Program-made: the position numbers and the translations under genes
In this document: piece by piece, positions 54,810 to 64,000 of the stretch
How positions within the stretch are numbered: the stretch's first letter is position 1
How the letters are laid out: every line of letters begins with the position of its first letter
Notes under the pieces: generated by a model
Told to the model about the DNA's origin: nothing
Databases searched by the model: none
The model's input: only the letters and a program-made list of their open reading frames with translations
From: Cladorrhinum sp. PSN259
Taxonomy: Eukaryota > Ascomycota > Sordariomycetes > Sordariales > Podosporaceae
Assembly (NCBI GenBank): GCA_033725935.1
Contig: MU867119.1
Location: 153,111 to 217,110 of the forward strand
Length of the DNA stretch: 64,000 nt
Direction: 5' to 3'

Positions 54810-56182
54810 ATGATTCTCCCTACATTTTATGCCTTCTTTGTCCTCACCAACACCCCAGCAGTGGCAGTGCCCCTGAAATTTAAAACGACCTCGTTTACGG
54901 ATGCTGCCATTGACTCTGGGCTGGCATTGAAGGGACTCCATGCAGTGGCTTTAGCAAATGCCTTCACCAAGTTCGACTTCAAGAACGGCTGCACCCCAGC
55001 AAACGTCAAGTTCCGGCAAGAATGGAGAACCATATCAATCCCGCGTCGGAAACAGTTCGTTGCTGCCGTCCAGTGTATTTCGGCGAAACCAAGCATCCTT
55101 CCTCCCGGCGAAGTCCCTGCATCGATTCACCTCTACGACGACCTTGTGTGGGCACACGTCCTTCGAACTGCATCTGTCCACAACACAGGGTATTTTCCCG
55201 TCTTCCATCGCTACTATATCAAGGTATATGAAGATGCTTTAGAGGACTGTGGATGGGACGGCGGTCTTCCTTACTGGGAATGGGCCCTTGATATCAATGG
55301 TCCTCACCTCTCTCCAGTATTTGACGGCTCGGATGCTTCACTTGGGAGTGACGGAGTGTTTGTTCCCAACAGGACTGCTTTCAATTTTCTGCCATTCGGT
55401 CACAACGAATCCGACAGGGTTTTTGTTCACCCCGGAACCGGTGGCGGATGTGTTGAAAGGGGACCATTCCGGGAAGGCGAGTTCACTGTGCATCTTGGAC
55501 CTTACTTTCCGCCAGCGGACTCTTCAGGGGGATTAGGATCCGCGGACCCCAAGCAGCCCGATAACCCCCGCTGTCTGGTTCGTGACCTCAACTCAGAATC
55601 AATCAAGAGATGGAACACATTTCGGAACGTCACAGAACAAATCCTGGCCCATGATAACATTAGGGACTTTCAAGGAAATCTTGTAAGTGCCAGTTCATTT
55701 ATTCCATCCGCTAGCAAATGAAGTTGAAGGAGGGGATAATCTGACAAAGCCATTTGCAGGAAGGCGATGTCCGAGTAACACAACAAACCATGAGGGTTCA
55801 TGGGGGTGCGCACTGGGCCATAGGAGGAACCGCCGGTGATATTAGGATCTCACCCTATGATCCCGCATTCTTCCTCACGCATTCCAACATTGATCGAGTG
55901 TGGTGGATCTGGCAGAATCTTGACTTTAAGAATCGACAGGTTTGTAAAAGCTTTTCAAATTTCTACTTGCTCTCATCTTGCAACAAAAAAGGTCACTAAC
56001 TCACCCTGCTATCGTACATAATGAAGGGCGTTCACTTCACTCGTACCTGGCAGGATATCCCGCCGAGTCCAAATGTAACAGTCGAGGACTACATCGACAT
56101 TGAGCCTCATGCGCCCGCCAGAAAGGTCAAGGATCTCATGAACACGGTTGGCGGAACACCGCTGTGCTATGTTTATGTTTGA
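54810..56182 (+). CDS. Secreted compact tyrosinase / catechol oxidase-like type 3 copper protein
   Basis: Three exons, 54810-55682, 55760-55939 and 56027-56182, with introns of 77 nt (GTAAGT...TGCAG) and 87 nt (GTTTGT...GAAG, CTAAC branch), give 402 residues. A signal peptide covers about residues 1-19. Copper site A: His116, His124 and His133 with the usual His-x8-His spacing and 'HRYY'. Copper site B: His305 and His309 (His-x3-His) and His332 in 'DPAFFLTHSNIDRVWWIWQ'. Type 3 enzymes oxidise phenols and/or catechols to quinones. The protein ends just after 'CYVYV', the Tyr-x-Tyr motif that closes the catalytic core. The C-terminal lid domain that keeps many tyrosinases latent is therefore absent, as in the short secreted fungal catechol oxidases. 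The 3' acceptor is the least certain splice site. Confidence 0.9.
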
Positions 56183-56493
56183 GCGCAGGTAGCAGAGTGA
56201 ACTATTGTAGGGTTAGCTTAGTGAGACCCGAATGGGCTTGAAATGAGGGCATCCCCAGATTGAATAGAATTCACCAGATCTGACGAAATCTACGTATCTG
56301 CCAAGAGTCCGGCCGGGCAAAATTCGTCTCATCTCGTTGACCAGATTTGATGAAATCAGATTAGACATGGATTTGACAGTCTGCATTAGCTCAGATGACG
56401 CAGATAACTTTAAATACGACTTCGTATTCGAAATGTTGGAAAATGAAGTGGTAGGAGAGGTTAGGGCGCACGAGATGCAGATACGAAAGAGAT

Positions 56494-56532
56494 AAAGTCC
56501 AAGTTTAAAGTCCAAGTTTGAAGTCCAAGCGA
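56494..56532. repeat. 13-bp tandem repeat, 3 copies
   Basis: Unit aaagtccaagttt at 56494-56506 and 56507-56519 (identical), then gaagtccaagcga at 56520-56532. Confidence 0.9.
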
Positions 56533-56640
56533 GAAGTCTGAGGGCCAAGAAATAATAGAATAACAAGGAATTAGTATTTAGTCAGATTAGTCAATTATTG
56601 TCAGAAATGGGATTTCTGGCAATTGCCTAAAAAGGCCCAG

Positions 56641-56655
56641 AATTGAATTGAATTG
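56641..56655. repeat. Pentanucleotide microsatellite (aattg)3
   Basis: Three exact aattg units followed by degenerate ones up to 56670. Confidence 0.85.
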
Positions 56656-57154
56656 AATCAAATTGAGTTGTTGGCACCCTTGATTCATCTCATAGTCTCG
56701 AGTCTCAAAGAAACTCAAACGAGGCTTTCCCTGAAAGATGAGTTATCTCAACAAATTATATACTGCCATGACATCAACAGGAACGTGTCCGGGAGCCACA
56801 GCAGCGCACTGCCTTCCGACGGAAGGGAGTTTGCATGCATTGGAAATGTTTGACATCCGTTCACGCCGTTCTTAAGCAGTGTGGGTCCGTGGAGATCAAC
56901 AAAATGGGCTGACATCATCGACTTCCATCCCATATCAACATGTTTCCCGGATTGACGCTACACAAGTTGTCATCTCAATAAAGTTATTTTTCTGTACTAT
57001 CAAACATTCCCAAGCCCAGACCCAGAGAAACGGATATTGACAGGTGCATGGCAAACTGTATTACTCGGTACCTATCAATCACATCGAGATCTGGACAACG
57101 CAAACAGCCCCTTTTTTGGCAATCATCTTTTACCCCTGATTCTGATCACCAAAC

Positions 57155-58401
57155 ATGTCTCCGTCTCCCACATCGTCCATTCCGGTGGCATTTGCATCTT
57201 GCTCAATTGGTCTGCCGCGTCACACCTTGCACCAAAAAATCGAGGCGATCCGCGGTGCTGGGTTTAAAGGAATTGAGCTCTCCTTTCCCGACCTCCTCTC
57301 TTACGCAGAGCTGCACTTTGGCCGCCAGGACATTGCGGAAGACGACTATCCGACCCTCTGCGAGGCCGCAAGGGCTGTGCAGGAGCTATGCAAGCGTCAC
57401 GAGCTTGAGATCATGGTCTTGCAACCATTTTCCAACTTTGAAGGCTGGGCGCCTGGGAGCAAGGAACGCAAGGATGCATTCGACCGCGCACAGGGCTGGA
57501 TCAAGATCATGGAGGCCGCCGGCACCAACATGCTGCAGGTCGGCTCGACCGACTCTGATCCCGACAAAATCTCGTCAGACATCAATATATTAGCTGCCGA
57601 CCTCGCTGAACTGGCCGACATGCTTGCGCCTCACGGGTTCAAGTTGGCATACGAGAACTGGTGCTGGGCTACTCACGCGCCGACTTGGAGAGATGTCTGG
57701 GAGATTGTCAGGCGCGCAGACAGGCCGAACATCGGTCTCTGTCTCGATACTTTCCAGACGGCGGGTGGTGAGTGGGGAGACCCGACAACCCAGTCAGGCA
57801 GGATCGAGACGGAGCATGAGACTGCTAAGGGCGGGGCTGTTGTGGACACGACGCCGGAGAATTTAGCTCAGCGGTACAAAGCTAGCCTCGAGGATCTAGC
57901 GCGGACGATACCATCGGACAAGATCTTTTTCTTCCAGATAAGTGATGCGTACAAGGTGGACTCGCCGCCGCTCTCGGACAAGGAAGAGGAAGGTCTCAGA
58001 CCCAGAGGAAGATGGTCCCATGAGTCAAGGCCACTGCCGTAAGTATTGAAACTGAAACCCCTTTGTCTCTGGTTGTTGATAAGCCGACATTTTGCGTCTT
58101 ATTTTCCGATAACCCAAACCGGCAGAGACATATGGATCTTGAGAATGGGCACTTTCTGGGAACACCGGAGCTGACAGTTATCCGCATTGCGTTCAGGTAT
58201 GATGGCGGGTATCTCCCAATCACCGAGGTTGCCACAGCTGTGCTTGCAACGGGATTTAGAGGTTGGGTGAGTATTGAGGTCTTTGACGGCAAGTTTGAGG
58301 ACAAGTATGGCGATGACCTCGGAAAATTTGCCAAAAAGGCCATGGCGGCATATCAGAAATTATTCAGCGAGGCAGAGGAGTCAAAAAACCCGGGGGCGTG
58401 A
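57155..58401 (+). CDS. 3-Dehydroshikimate dehydratase-like (QutC/qa-4 type) TIM barrel
   Basis: Exons 57155-58038 and 58197-58401, with a 158-nt intron (GTAAGT...TTCAG), give 362 residues; reading phase allows this acceptor and excludes others nearby. It belongs to the xylose-isomerase-like TIM-barrel superfamily. Blocks match the fungal quinate-pathway dehydratase: 'FKGIELSFPDLL', 'EIMVLQPFSNFEG', 'LAYENWCW' (metal Glu), 'GLCLDTFQTAGG' (metal Asp), 'IFFFQISDA' (Gln) and 'GWVSIEVFDG' (Glu). The metal-binding set Glu-Asp-Gln-Glu is complete. The qa-4/qutC enzyme dehydrates 3-dehydroshikimate to protocatechuate. No other quinate genes are adjacent, so it could be a paralogue used in another pathway, or a related sugar-isomerase-like enzyme. 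Confidence 0.82.
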
Positions 58402-58584
58402 AGCATGTCACAATAACAATATCATTGCATTGTTGTGGTAACACTGTGCCGACCTTTCTTTTTTGTGTACACGAATCCCAGCCCCTTGTGCTCCGAAACA
58501 AATACCAACAGGATACAAAAAAAATTTCATGGGAGCGATCCCAGTTTCCATTTCCCCAGATTCCTCAACCCGACGAAGCCGCCT

Positions 58585-59193
58585 TTAGTCTGAACCTGCA
58601 CAATACTGCTGAGTGCACATGCCATCAGGGGGTGTACAGATACCACAGCTCGAGTTGCAGCAGACCTGGCCAGTCGGGCAGGTACCCTTGCCACACTTGA
58701 TCTCCTTCGGGGGGCATAGCTGCTTGGTGCATCCCTTCCCTGGCACGGTACACATCTCACAGCTCGGGTTGCAACATTCCTGACCAAGGGGGCAGATCTT
58801 GGTGCCGCATACGCGACCCCGATCAACAATGGGCGGGGTTGGCTCCAGCACGGCAGGGTTGCAGACCTGCTGTGTGCAATACATGTCAGGCTTGGTGCAG
58901 ATGCTGCAAGACGGGTTGCAGCAGGTGAGGCCCTGGGCGCAGACGGTCTGGCCGCACACCTGGCCCTGGACGGGGACGCAGCGTGCGATTCCCAAGAGAA
59001 CCACGCACTTGGTGTCAAAGCCACATCGGACCGTAGCACACTTGTCGATGCCTGTCGTGCCAGCGGAGCCGTCAATGGCCTCAGCGGGTTCAGGACTCCG
59101 GGTTTCGATGCCGATGGGGTTGGCCGTGGCTCCGATAGCCAGCATGCCGAGGAGTACCAAGGTTCTGGTGGTGAAGAAAAGCGATGAAGTCAT
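58585..59193 (-). CDS. Secreted protein with three identically spaced 8-cysteine modules
   Basis: An intronless 202-residue protein with a signal peptide (about 1-24). An acidic linker leads to a short Cys4 segment (52, 57, 63, 72). Then come three 32-residue modules, C80-C111, C129-C160 and C167-C198. Each has the spacing C-x4-C-x5-C-C-x3-C-x2-C-x6-C-x4-C, with 'CCN' and 'C-T-(K/Q)-Q' features kept. In total 28 of the mature residues are Cys. No known family was recognised. The even number of cysteines per module suggests each folds separately with four disulfides. It could be an extracellular or wall-associated protein, or an effector-type secreted protein. It is convergent with the dehydratase gene (183 bp between stops). 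Confidence 0.8.
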   Translation of the reverse strand: MTSSLFFTTRTLVLLGMLAIGATANPIGIETRSPEPAEAIDGSAGTTGIDKCATVRCGFDTKCVVLLGIARCVPVQGQVCGQTVCAQGLTCCNPSCSICTKPDMYCTQQVCNPAVLEPTPPIVDRGRVCGTKICPLGQECCNPSCEMCTVPGKGCTKQLCPPKEIKCGKGTCPTGQVCCNSSCGICTPPDGMCTQQYCAGSD

Positions 59194-60917
59194 TGTGAGG
59201 AAATAAGGTGTCAAGAGGCGGTTGATAAAGAGATTCGAACTTGTCGAAGGAGCCAGGCCGTGCCTGAGGAATTTGATGAGGGGATGATGTGATCGAGACC
59301 TGGGGCCAAAACACGGGGGAAAGCAGCACAAAACACGCTCATTTAATAGGGACACGAATAAGAGGCTAATACACATTCCCCCAAAACCCAAAGGGAAAGC
59401 TCCGAAAGTAAGCATTCCTCGGGTCGGACTTCAGAGTTTGGCGTCCAGAATGCAAAAACTGCCAATAAAACTGGAGCATCATGCCACATTACCTAAGTAA
59501 GCACGGAGGCTAAGACTTGATTTAGAATGTCTGAAGAAACCCTACTACCATGTTTTCCAGAACTTTGGGATTTTAGGTAATTTGCTTTGATATAGCCTAT
59601 GCAGACGAAAGGGGCCAAGCAGGCCAAGACATTCTAGCGAGCGGAAGTCGAGACGACCACAAGACTTTCTAGGACAAGGATGCAACCCTTGAAGAAAATT
59701 CCGAGAGACATGCTGATGTGGAAATTGAGGCAAAAACCGAGCACGGACGGCATCGGCGAGCATCCATCCCACCAACAAGGTACATACCCAAACACTCCAT
59801 GTTCATCATTCAGCCCAAGCTGAGGATAGTTCGCGGACCGGAGTCTGTCATGAGGCAGGTTGCCTTACGGGCGTAAAACAATGACATGAAAGGCTTCCAG
59901 CAGCCTGCAAGTATAATAGAGTCGTCATTATTCCCATTGTTTCCGTTTCCTTTCCTCCCTTCACCATCGCTTATGTCAGTGAGTCTTTGCTCGCTCTCCA
60001 CTTACATATGGATCCGGCAGTTTGTGCTTCCCAAGTTAAAGTCAAAAATTCCAGCAGCCATGCATCTGCACGGATGGTGGGTGCCACCACAAAAAGCGTG
60101 ATACCGGCAAGAGGTTGGCAACCGCACGACACGACGCGAAAATCCCAGTCTGTGAAACCCATCCCGTCATCATGAGCTGAGACACTCTGCCCAAGGAAGA
60201 TATTGACACATATCGACGCATACACTTGGAGACAGCGCATTCTCCGTCCGTGATCCGCTGCCGGGACGTTGCGGAAGGGTGGCTCGTTGCACGCAGCGAA
60301 ATGCGCAGAGGGAAGATCTCTCAAAGTCAATGACCGAATCTAAGATGGGTGGACGGCCTACCACGTTGGCACAGGGGTGCCCCCCTGGCGTGAACAGCAC
60401 GGAAGGGAGGATGATGATCAAGCTTGTGAGAGATCAGGAGGCGAGAACTCCAGCAGAAAACAAGTGAAAAGTCCCCTTGTGGATAAACATCCTCGAGTTA
60501 CAGTTATACTGAGTACCTATCACTCTATCGTGAACCATCTGAACAGTCCAACATCAGATATCACTCAATTCAGGTGACGGTGGTCAAAGACACGAAGACC
60601 TCCGCAATAGGCTGGGATTTTTTGAACAGTTTAAAAGCAGGACCGGCGTCATCAACAATCAACCCACAATCGTATCATTATTACCAGCGTCAGTCCATTT
60701 TCCAGCCCCTTTCGGGGGTATTCAGACCGTCAGAGAGACAGGACTCGAACTTCTGCGCAAACCAGTGGCAGTAACCAACAACATATGAGAAGTAAACAAA
60801 GGCTGAAACGCAACCAAGGGCACACAGTGAGATACTAGACCCCCACCGTAACCAGACTACCACAACACCAAAACACCAAACTTTCAGAGAAATCTTCCCC
60901 CACCTTCGGCCGAGAAG
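59194..60917. other. 1.7-kb interval without a supported gene
   Basis: A divergent flank: promoter of the Cys-module protein on the left and of the MFS exporter on the right. Only short frames without motifs were seen. A T-arm-like sequence near 60745-60760 (minus strand) does not form a full tRNA. Confidence 0.5.
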
Positions 60918-62993
60918 ATGGGATCACCACCCTACACTGGGCCGCGGGCATCGGAGGCGGAGAAATCGGATGAGGAGAAATACAGCAACATCAGCTACAC
61001 AGACTCAGACACCCGCCGGTCCGAGAAGCCGGAGATTAACGCCGGCATCATGATCCTCGAGAAACTCAAACCAGTTCATCTGGGCACTTCCAGGACCCCA
61101 GGCACCAGCACCACAAGGCTAAACTCGACTCAACGTCCACCATCGGTTGATTCGACTACATCCACGGCACGCCTCCTCCCCTGTTTGGTGACAGCAGCAG
61201 GATACTCCCCATCCACACGTTCCCTAAACACTGAAATCTCCAATGAAACCCTGGTCGGGTCCAGGAGCTCGATAGAGGAGATAAAGAAGAAGAACGACTT
61301 CGAGGAGTCCAAGATTCAAATTGAAACAGTCGAAAAGTACAAATCCCCTTCTGACGACTGCTGCTCTGCAACATTGACAGAGGCTGGCAGCGACGATATT
61401 GAGCCCCAATGGCGGCGAGGAAAAGGGTTCTGGAGGTGCTTCACGGCCGTCTGCGTGCCCATCCTCCTCTCAGCCTTTGAAGGGAGCGTGGTGTCGACCG
61501 CCCTTCCCACCATCTCCTCGGCGCTGGGCCTCGGGGCAAAGTCGTCGTGGGTTGCTACGGCTTTCCTCCTTGCTTCTATTGTTTTTCAGCCCCTCTATGG
61601 CCAGCTGGCGGACATTTGGGGCCGACGGCGCCTGATGATGGCCGCGGTGGTGATCTTTGGGGTTGGCAGTGCGATTTCGGGCTGGGCTGACACCGGGACT
61701 GTATTGATCGTTGGGAGAGTCATTCAGGGGATGGGATCTGGTGGGATTGATCTCTTTGCCGAGCTGATCTTGTGCGACATTATTCCGCTCGCTCGAAGGG
61801 GACATTACGTTGCTATCAAGGCCGCCGTGTATGCGCTCGGAACGACGGTTGGACCTCTGCTCGGGGGAGTGTTTGCCCAGGCTGGTCATCAGTACTGGAG
61901 GTGGTGCTTCGGCATCAACATCCCCATTTGTTTGTTGGCGCTCGTGATGATGTGGTTCTGGTTGAACGTCAACAACGGGAGCGGCTACTTGGGATGTTCA
62001 CTCAAGTCAAAGCTCAGACAAGTTGACTACCTGGGCATCTCGTTGTTGACAATGGCTGTCGTTCTTATACTTTTCGCCATGACCACAGGGGGCACAGATC
62101 ACGCCTGGACATCGTCAGTTATCGTCGGGTCTCTTGTCGGCGCCTTTCTGGAACTGGTTGCGTTTGCTTTCTGGGAGCGCAGCAGATGGTGTTCCCATCC
62201 CATCATGGCGCCACACGTATTTTCGAATCGCACGACAATTGCCGCCTTCATCATCACCGTGATTCACGGTTTCATCACCTACGCTTTTCAGTTCTATCTC
62301 CCTCCGTTCTTCCAGTCCGTCCTGGGCGCTTCGCCAGCGGAATCAGGCGAGCTCATCCTCCCGTGCACTCTCAGCATCGTCGTCTTTGCCTCGGTTGGCG
62401 GGCCCATCCTGGCAAAGTTTGGTAAATATCGATTGATGCACAGGGGAGGCTTTCTTCTCATGATTGCTGGACTCTTGCCCTGCATTGTGGTCCACGACTC
62501 GAACACCATCGGCCTCTGGATTCTCTTTTCTCTCCTGGTGGGCATTGGATCCGGCATCATCGTCTCAACAACTCTTCCGGCCGTGCTTGTTGAGCTCACC
62601 GACAGAGACAACGCTGCCGCCACCGGATCATGGGCATTCTTGAGGGGCCTTGGTTCTCTTCTCGGTGTCGCAGTTCCCAACGCTGTCTTCAACGCCCAGT
62701 TTGCAGCCGGCCTTGGAGGCATCAACAACGACAGTGCCACCACTCAGTTCGGCTCCGGTTTGGCCTACGAGCATGCTTCAGCAGCATACATCTCCAAGCT
62801 CGCGCCTGACATCAAGGACGGAATCATTCGAGTTTTTGCCGAAAGCTTCAGAGTGGTCTGGATTATTTTCTTGGTTTCTGCCATCTTCGGATTGGCAGCC
62901 ACCTTTCTCGAGAAGCAGGTTCCCCTGAGGAGAGAGTTGGACAGCGAATTCGGTCTTGTTGAAAAGAAAAAAGTGAACGACTTATTCGTGTGA
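60918..62993 (+). CDS. DHA2-type (14-TM) MFS drug/toxin exporter
   Basis: An intronless 691-residue protein. The first 165 residues are a hydrophilic, Ser/Thr/Asp-rich cytoplasmic N-terminus. About 14 hydrophobic helices follow. Motif A appears as 'GQLADIWGRRRLM' between TM2 and TM3, motif B-type 'RVIQGMGSGG', and the antiporter motif C as 'ALGTTVGPLLGGVFAQ', then 'WRWCFGINIP'. These are typical of the DHA2 family of proton antiporters that export drugs, mycotoxins and pigments and often sit next to biosynthesis genes. Substrate unknown. The C-terminus is short and charged. The start is the first ATG, in good context (AAGATG). Confidence 0.92.
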   Translation: MGSPPYTGPRASEAEKSDEEKYSNISYTDSDTRRSEKPEINAGIMILEKLKPVHLGTSRTPGTSTTRLNSTQRPPSVDSTTSTARLLPCLVTAAGYSPSTRSLNTEISNETLVGSRSSIEEIKKKNDFEESKIQIETVEKYKSPSDDCCSATLTEAGSDDIEPQWRRGKGFWRCFTAVCVPILLSAFEGSVVSTALPTISSALGLGAKSSWVATAFLLASIVFQPLYGQLADIWGRRRLMMAAVVIFGVGSAISGWADTGTVLIVGRVIQGMGSGGIDLFAELILCDIIPLARRGHYVAIKAAVYALGTTVGPLLGGVFAQAGHQYWRWCFGINIPICLLALVMMWFWLNVNNGSGYLGCSLKSKLRQVDYLGISLLTMAVVLILFAMTTGGTDHAWTSSVIVGSLVGAFLELVAFAFWERSRWCSHPIMAPHVFSNRTTIAAFIITVIHGFITYAFQFYLPPFFQSVLGASPAESGELILPCTLSIVVFASVGGPILAKFGKYRLMHRGGFLLMIAGLLPCIVVHDSNTIGLWILFSLLVGIGSGIIVSTTLPAVLVELTDRDNAAATGSWAFLRGLGSLLGVAVPNAVFNAQFAAGLGGINNDSATTQFGSGLAYEHASAAYISKLAPDIKDGIIRVFAESFRVVWIIFLVSAIFGLAATFLEKQVPLRRELDSEFGLVEKKKVNDLFV

Positions 62994-63605
62994 TAATAGG
63001 GAAGCGGGCGAAGGGGTGATTGTATTATTCTTTATCAGTTATATTATTCTCTTCTCCAAATTGATATCAAAAGTCGAGATTAAGACCTAATGAACGGTCG
63101 TCGGGAGGGCTTGAAAGACTTAAAAGAGCAAGGAGTTGGACTCAGGTATCCCCAGTTTTGATTGTTTAAGATTTAAAATACCTCCGAAACTTTTGTTGTG
63201 AATGGTAACGGTGTTAGGAGTTGACGTTTCCCCCCTGTTTTTGGTGTAGCTATTATCATTCACAGACGCTGAAGTATAATGATTCATGTTAGAAATAACT
63301 AGATAAAAGCTAATTTAGTACTGATCCTGCGTATTCCACTCACTTCACCTATACCTATATGCTACTAAAGTGTACTGTCCTCCTGGCGTCTCTCTTATTC
63401 ACAGCAACACAACTGCAGAGTTTAAATAGCCTGACATAAACATATATGGTCTGACAGAGTGAGCACTTAACTGGCTGAAAAAGAATTAATATATTATGAA
63501 ATGTCCACAAAGTATATCGAATCGTTGATCAACAATTAAAGAATACTATTATACTAACAAAGGAACAATTTATTTTTATTTTTATTCTTTTTTATAAATC
63601 TCAAC
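62994..63605. other. AT-rich interval before the LINE
   Basis: 3' flank of the MFS gene, becoming strongly AT-rich from about 63260. No gene was recognised. It may be a RIP-like, transposon-adjacent flank. Confidence 0.5.
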
Positions 63606-64000
63606 ATGAAAATGCCTTCGGAAAAACACCTCATCATAGCCACCTATCATAATTCAGTGGGGTCTTGGAAGGCCCCGGGGGAGGATCTACTGCCTATAGG
63701 CTTCCTAAAAGCCTGTGGGGAGCCACTTTACCGCATACTCGCTGCTCTGATTACGGCCTGCTTTAGGCTTAACTGGTTCCCGGAAAGGTTCAAGAAGGCA
63801 AAGACTATAGTGCTAGCCAAGCCAGGCAAGAAGCCCGAAGATTACAAGACCCCGGCTGGCTATAGGCCTATAGCCCTGCTCCCCACAATAGGGAAGGTTA
63901 TAGAAGCTATACTAGCCGAAAGGATCACTTACGTAGCAGAGAGACACAACCTCCTCCCGGACGAACAGATGGGTAATAGGCAACATAGGTCCACAGAACT
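63606..64000 (+). mobile_element. 5'-truncated non-LTR (LINE, Tad-like) retrotransposon, reverse transcriptase fragment
   Basis: A frame without stops runs from 63606 to the window edge (132 codons). From about 63666 it reads as the N-terminal part of a LINE reverse transcriptase: 'WKAPGEDLLPIGFLKACG', 'LTACFR-like' helix, 'KTIVLAKPGKKPEDYKTPAGYRPIALLPTIGKVIEAI' (the PxxYRPISLL-type block) and 'NLLPDEQMGNRQHRST'. This matches fungal Tad/CGT1-type elements. The upstream domains (ORF1, endonuclease) are absent, so the copy is 5' truncated, as is usual for LINE insertions. The remaining domains, and whether the copy is intact, lie outside the window. No stops appear in the visible part, so the copy is not heavily RIP-mutated there. 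Confidence 0.85.

Larger units (their letters stand above)
56183..57154. other. Intergenic with short repeats
   Basis: 3' flank of the tyrosinase gene and promoter of the dehydratase-like gene. It holds a 13-bp tandem repeat (56494-56532) and an aattg microsatellite (56641-56655). No coding frame was supported. Confidence 0.5.

Noticed and set aside
58063..58400. Separate plus-strand gene starting inside the dehydratase-like intron
   Set aside because: The frame is the open continuation of exon 2 into the intron. The barrel alignment joins exon 1 to 58197 with matching phase.
60710..60790. tRNA-like T arm (GTTCGAG) on the minus strand
   Set aside because: The T stem is mismatched, and no acceptor, D or anticodon stems could be paired around it.

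Overview
The window is nuclear DNA of a filamentous ascomycete, most likely a sordariomycete (possibly Sordariales). The evidence is the gene content: HET-domain protein, PTH11-like rhodopsin-fold receptor, Zn2Cys6 regulator, Dal5-type permease, RhoGAP, and mitochondrial Tim50 and proline dehydrogenase. It is supported by short GT-AG introns (about 50-160 nt) with CTRAY-like branch sites, genes on both strands with no operons, and a Tad-like LINE at the right edge. The species cannot be named from sequence alone. All splice models were made by hand from reading frame plus donor, branch and acceptor signals.

Left part (1-25 kb). An APH-fold kinase-like gene is followed by a decayed, internally deleted copy of itself. 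Next come a Kex2-processed 10-cysteine secreted protein, a class C beta-lactamase-like hydrolase, a gene-poor 3.5 kb stretch, a PTH11-like membrane protein, a Cdc1/Ted1-type phosphoesterase, a Q/N/G-rich secreted repeat protein with a small hidden last exon, Tim50, an F-box-like protein, a nitronate monooxygenase-like enzyme and a Dal5-type permease.

Middle part (25-51 kb). After 2.7 kb without genes come a small GLEVV-motif protein, a flavin monooxygenase with two frame-neutral introns, a HET-domain protein, a Zn2Cys6 transcription factor and proline dehydrogenase. Then follow a Tim17-superfamily-like protein divergent from a gene whose first coding exon is only ATG, an intron-containing tRNA-Gln(UUG), a Tpt1/KptA-like winged-helix protein lacking the catalytic half, a RhoGAP and a METTL13-like methyltransferase. 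Many of these are housekeeping genes.

Right part (51-64 kb) looks accessory. It holds a secreted-protein gene with apparent frameshifts at homopolymers, a compact tyrosinase ending at its Y-x-Y motif, a 3-dehydroshikimate dehydratase-like TIM barrel, a secreted protein built of three identically spaced 8-cysteine modules, a 14-TM DHA2-type exporter and a 5'-truncated LINE running off the window. The dehydratase (predicted product protocatechuate), tyrosinase and exporter could form a small phenolic-metabolism neighbourhood; this is inference from adjacency and family function only.
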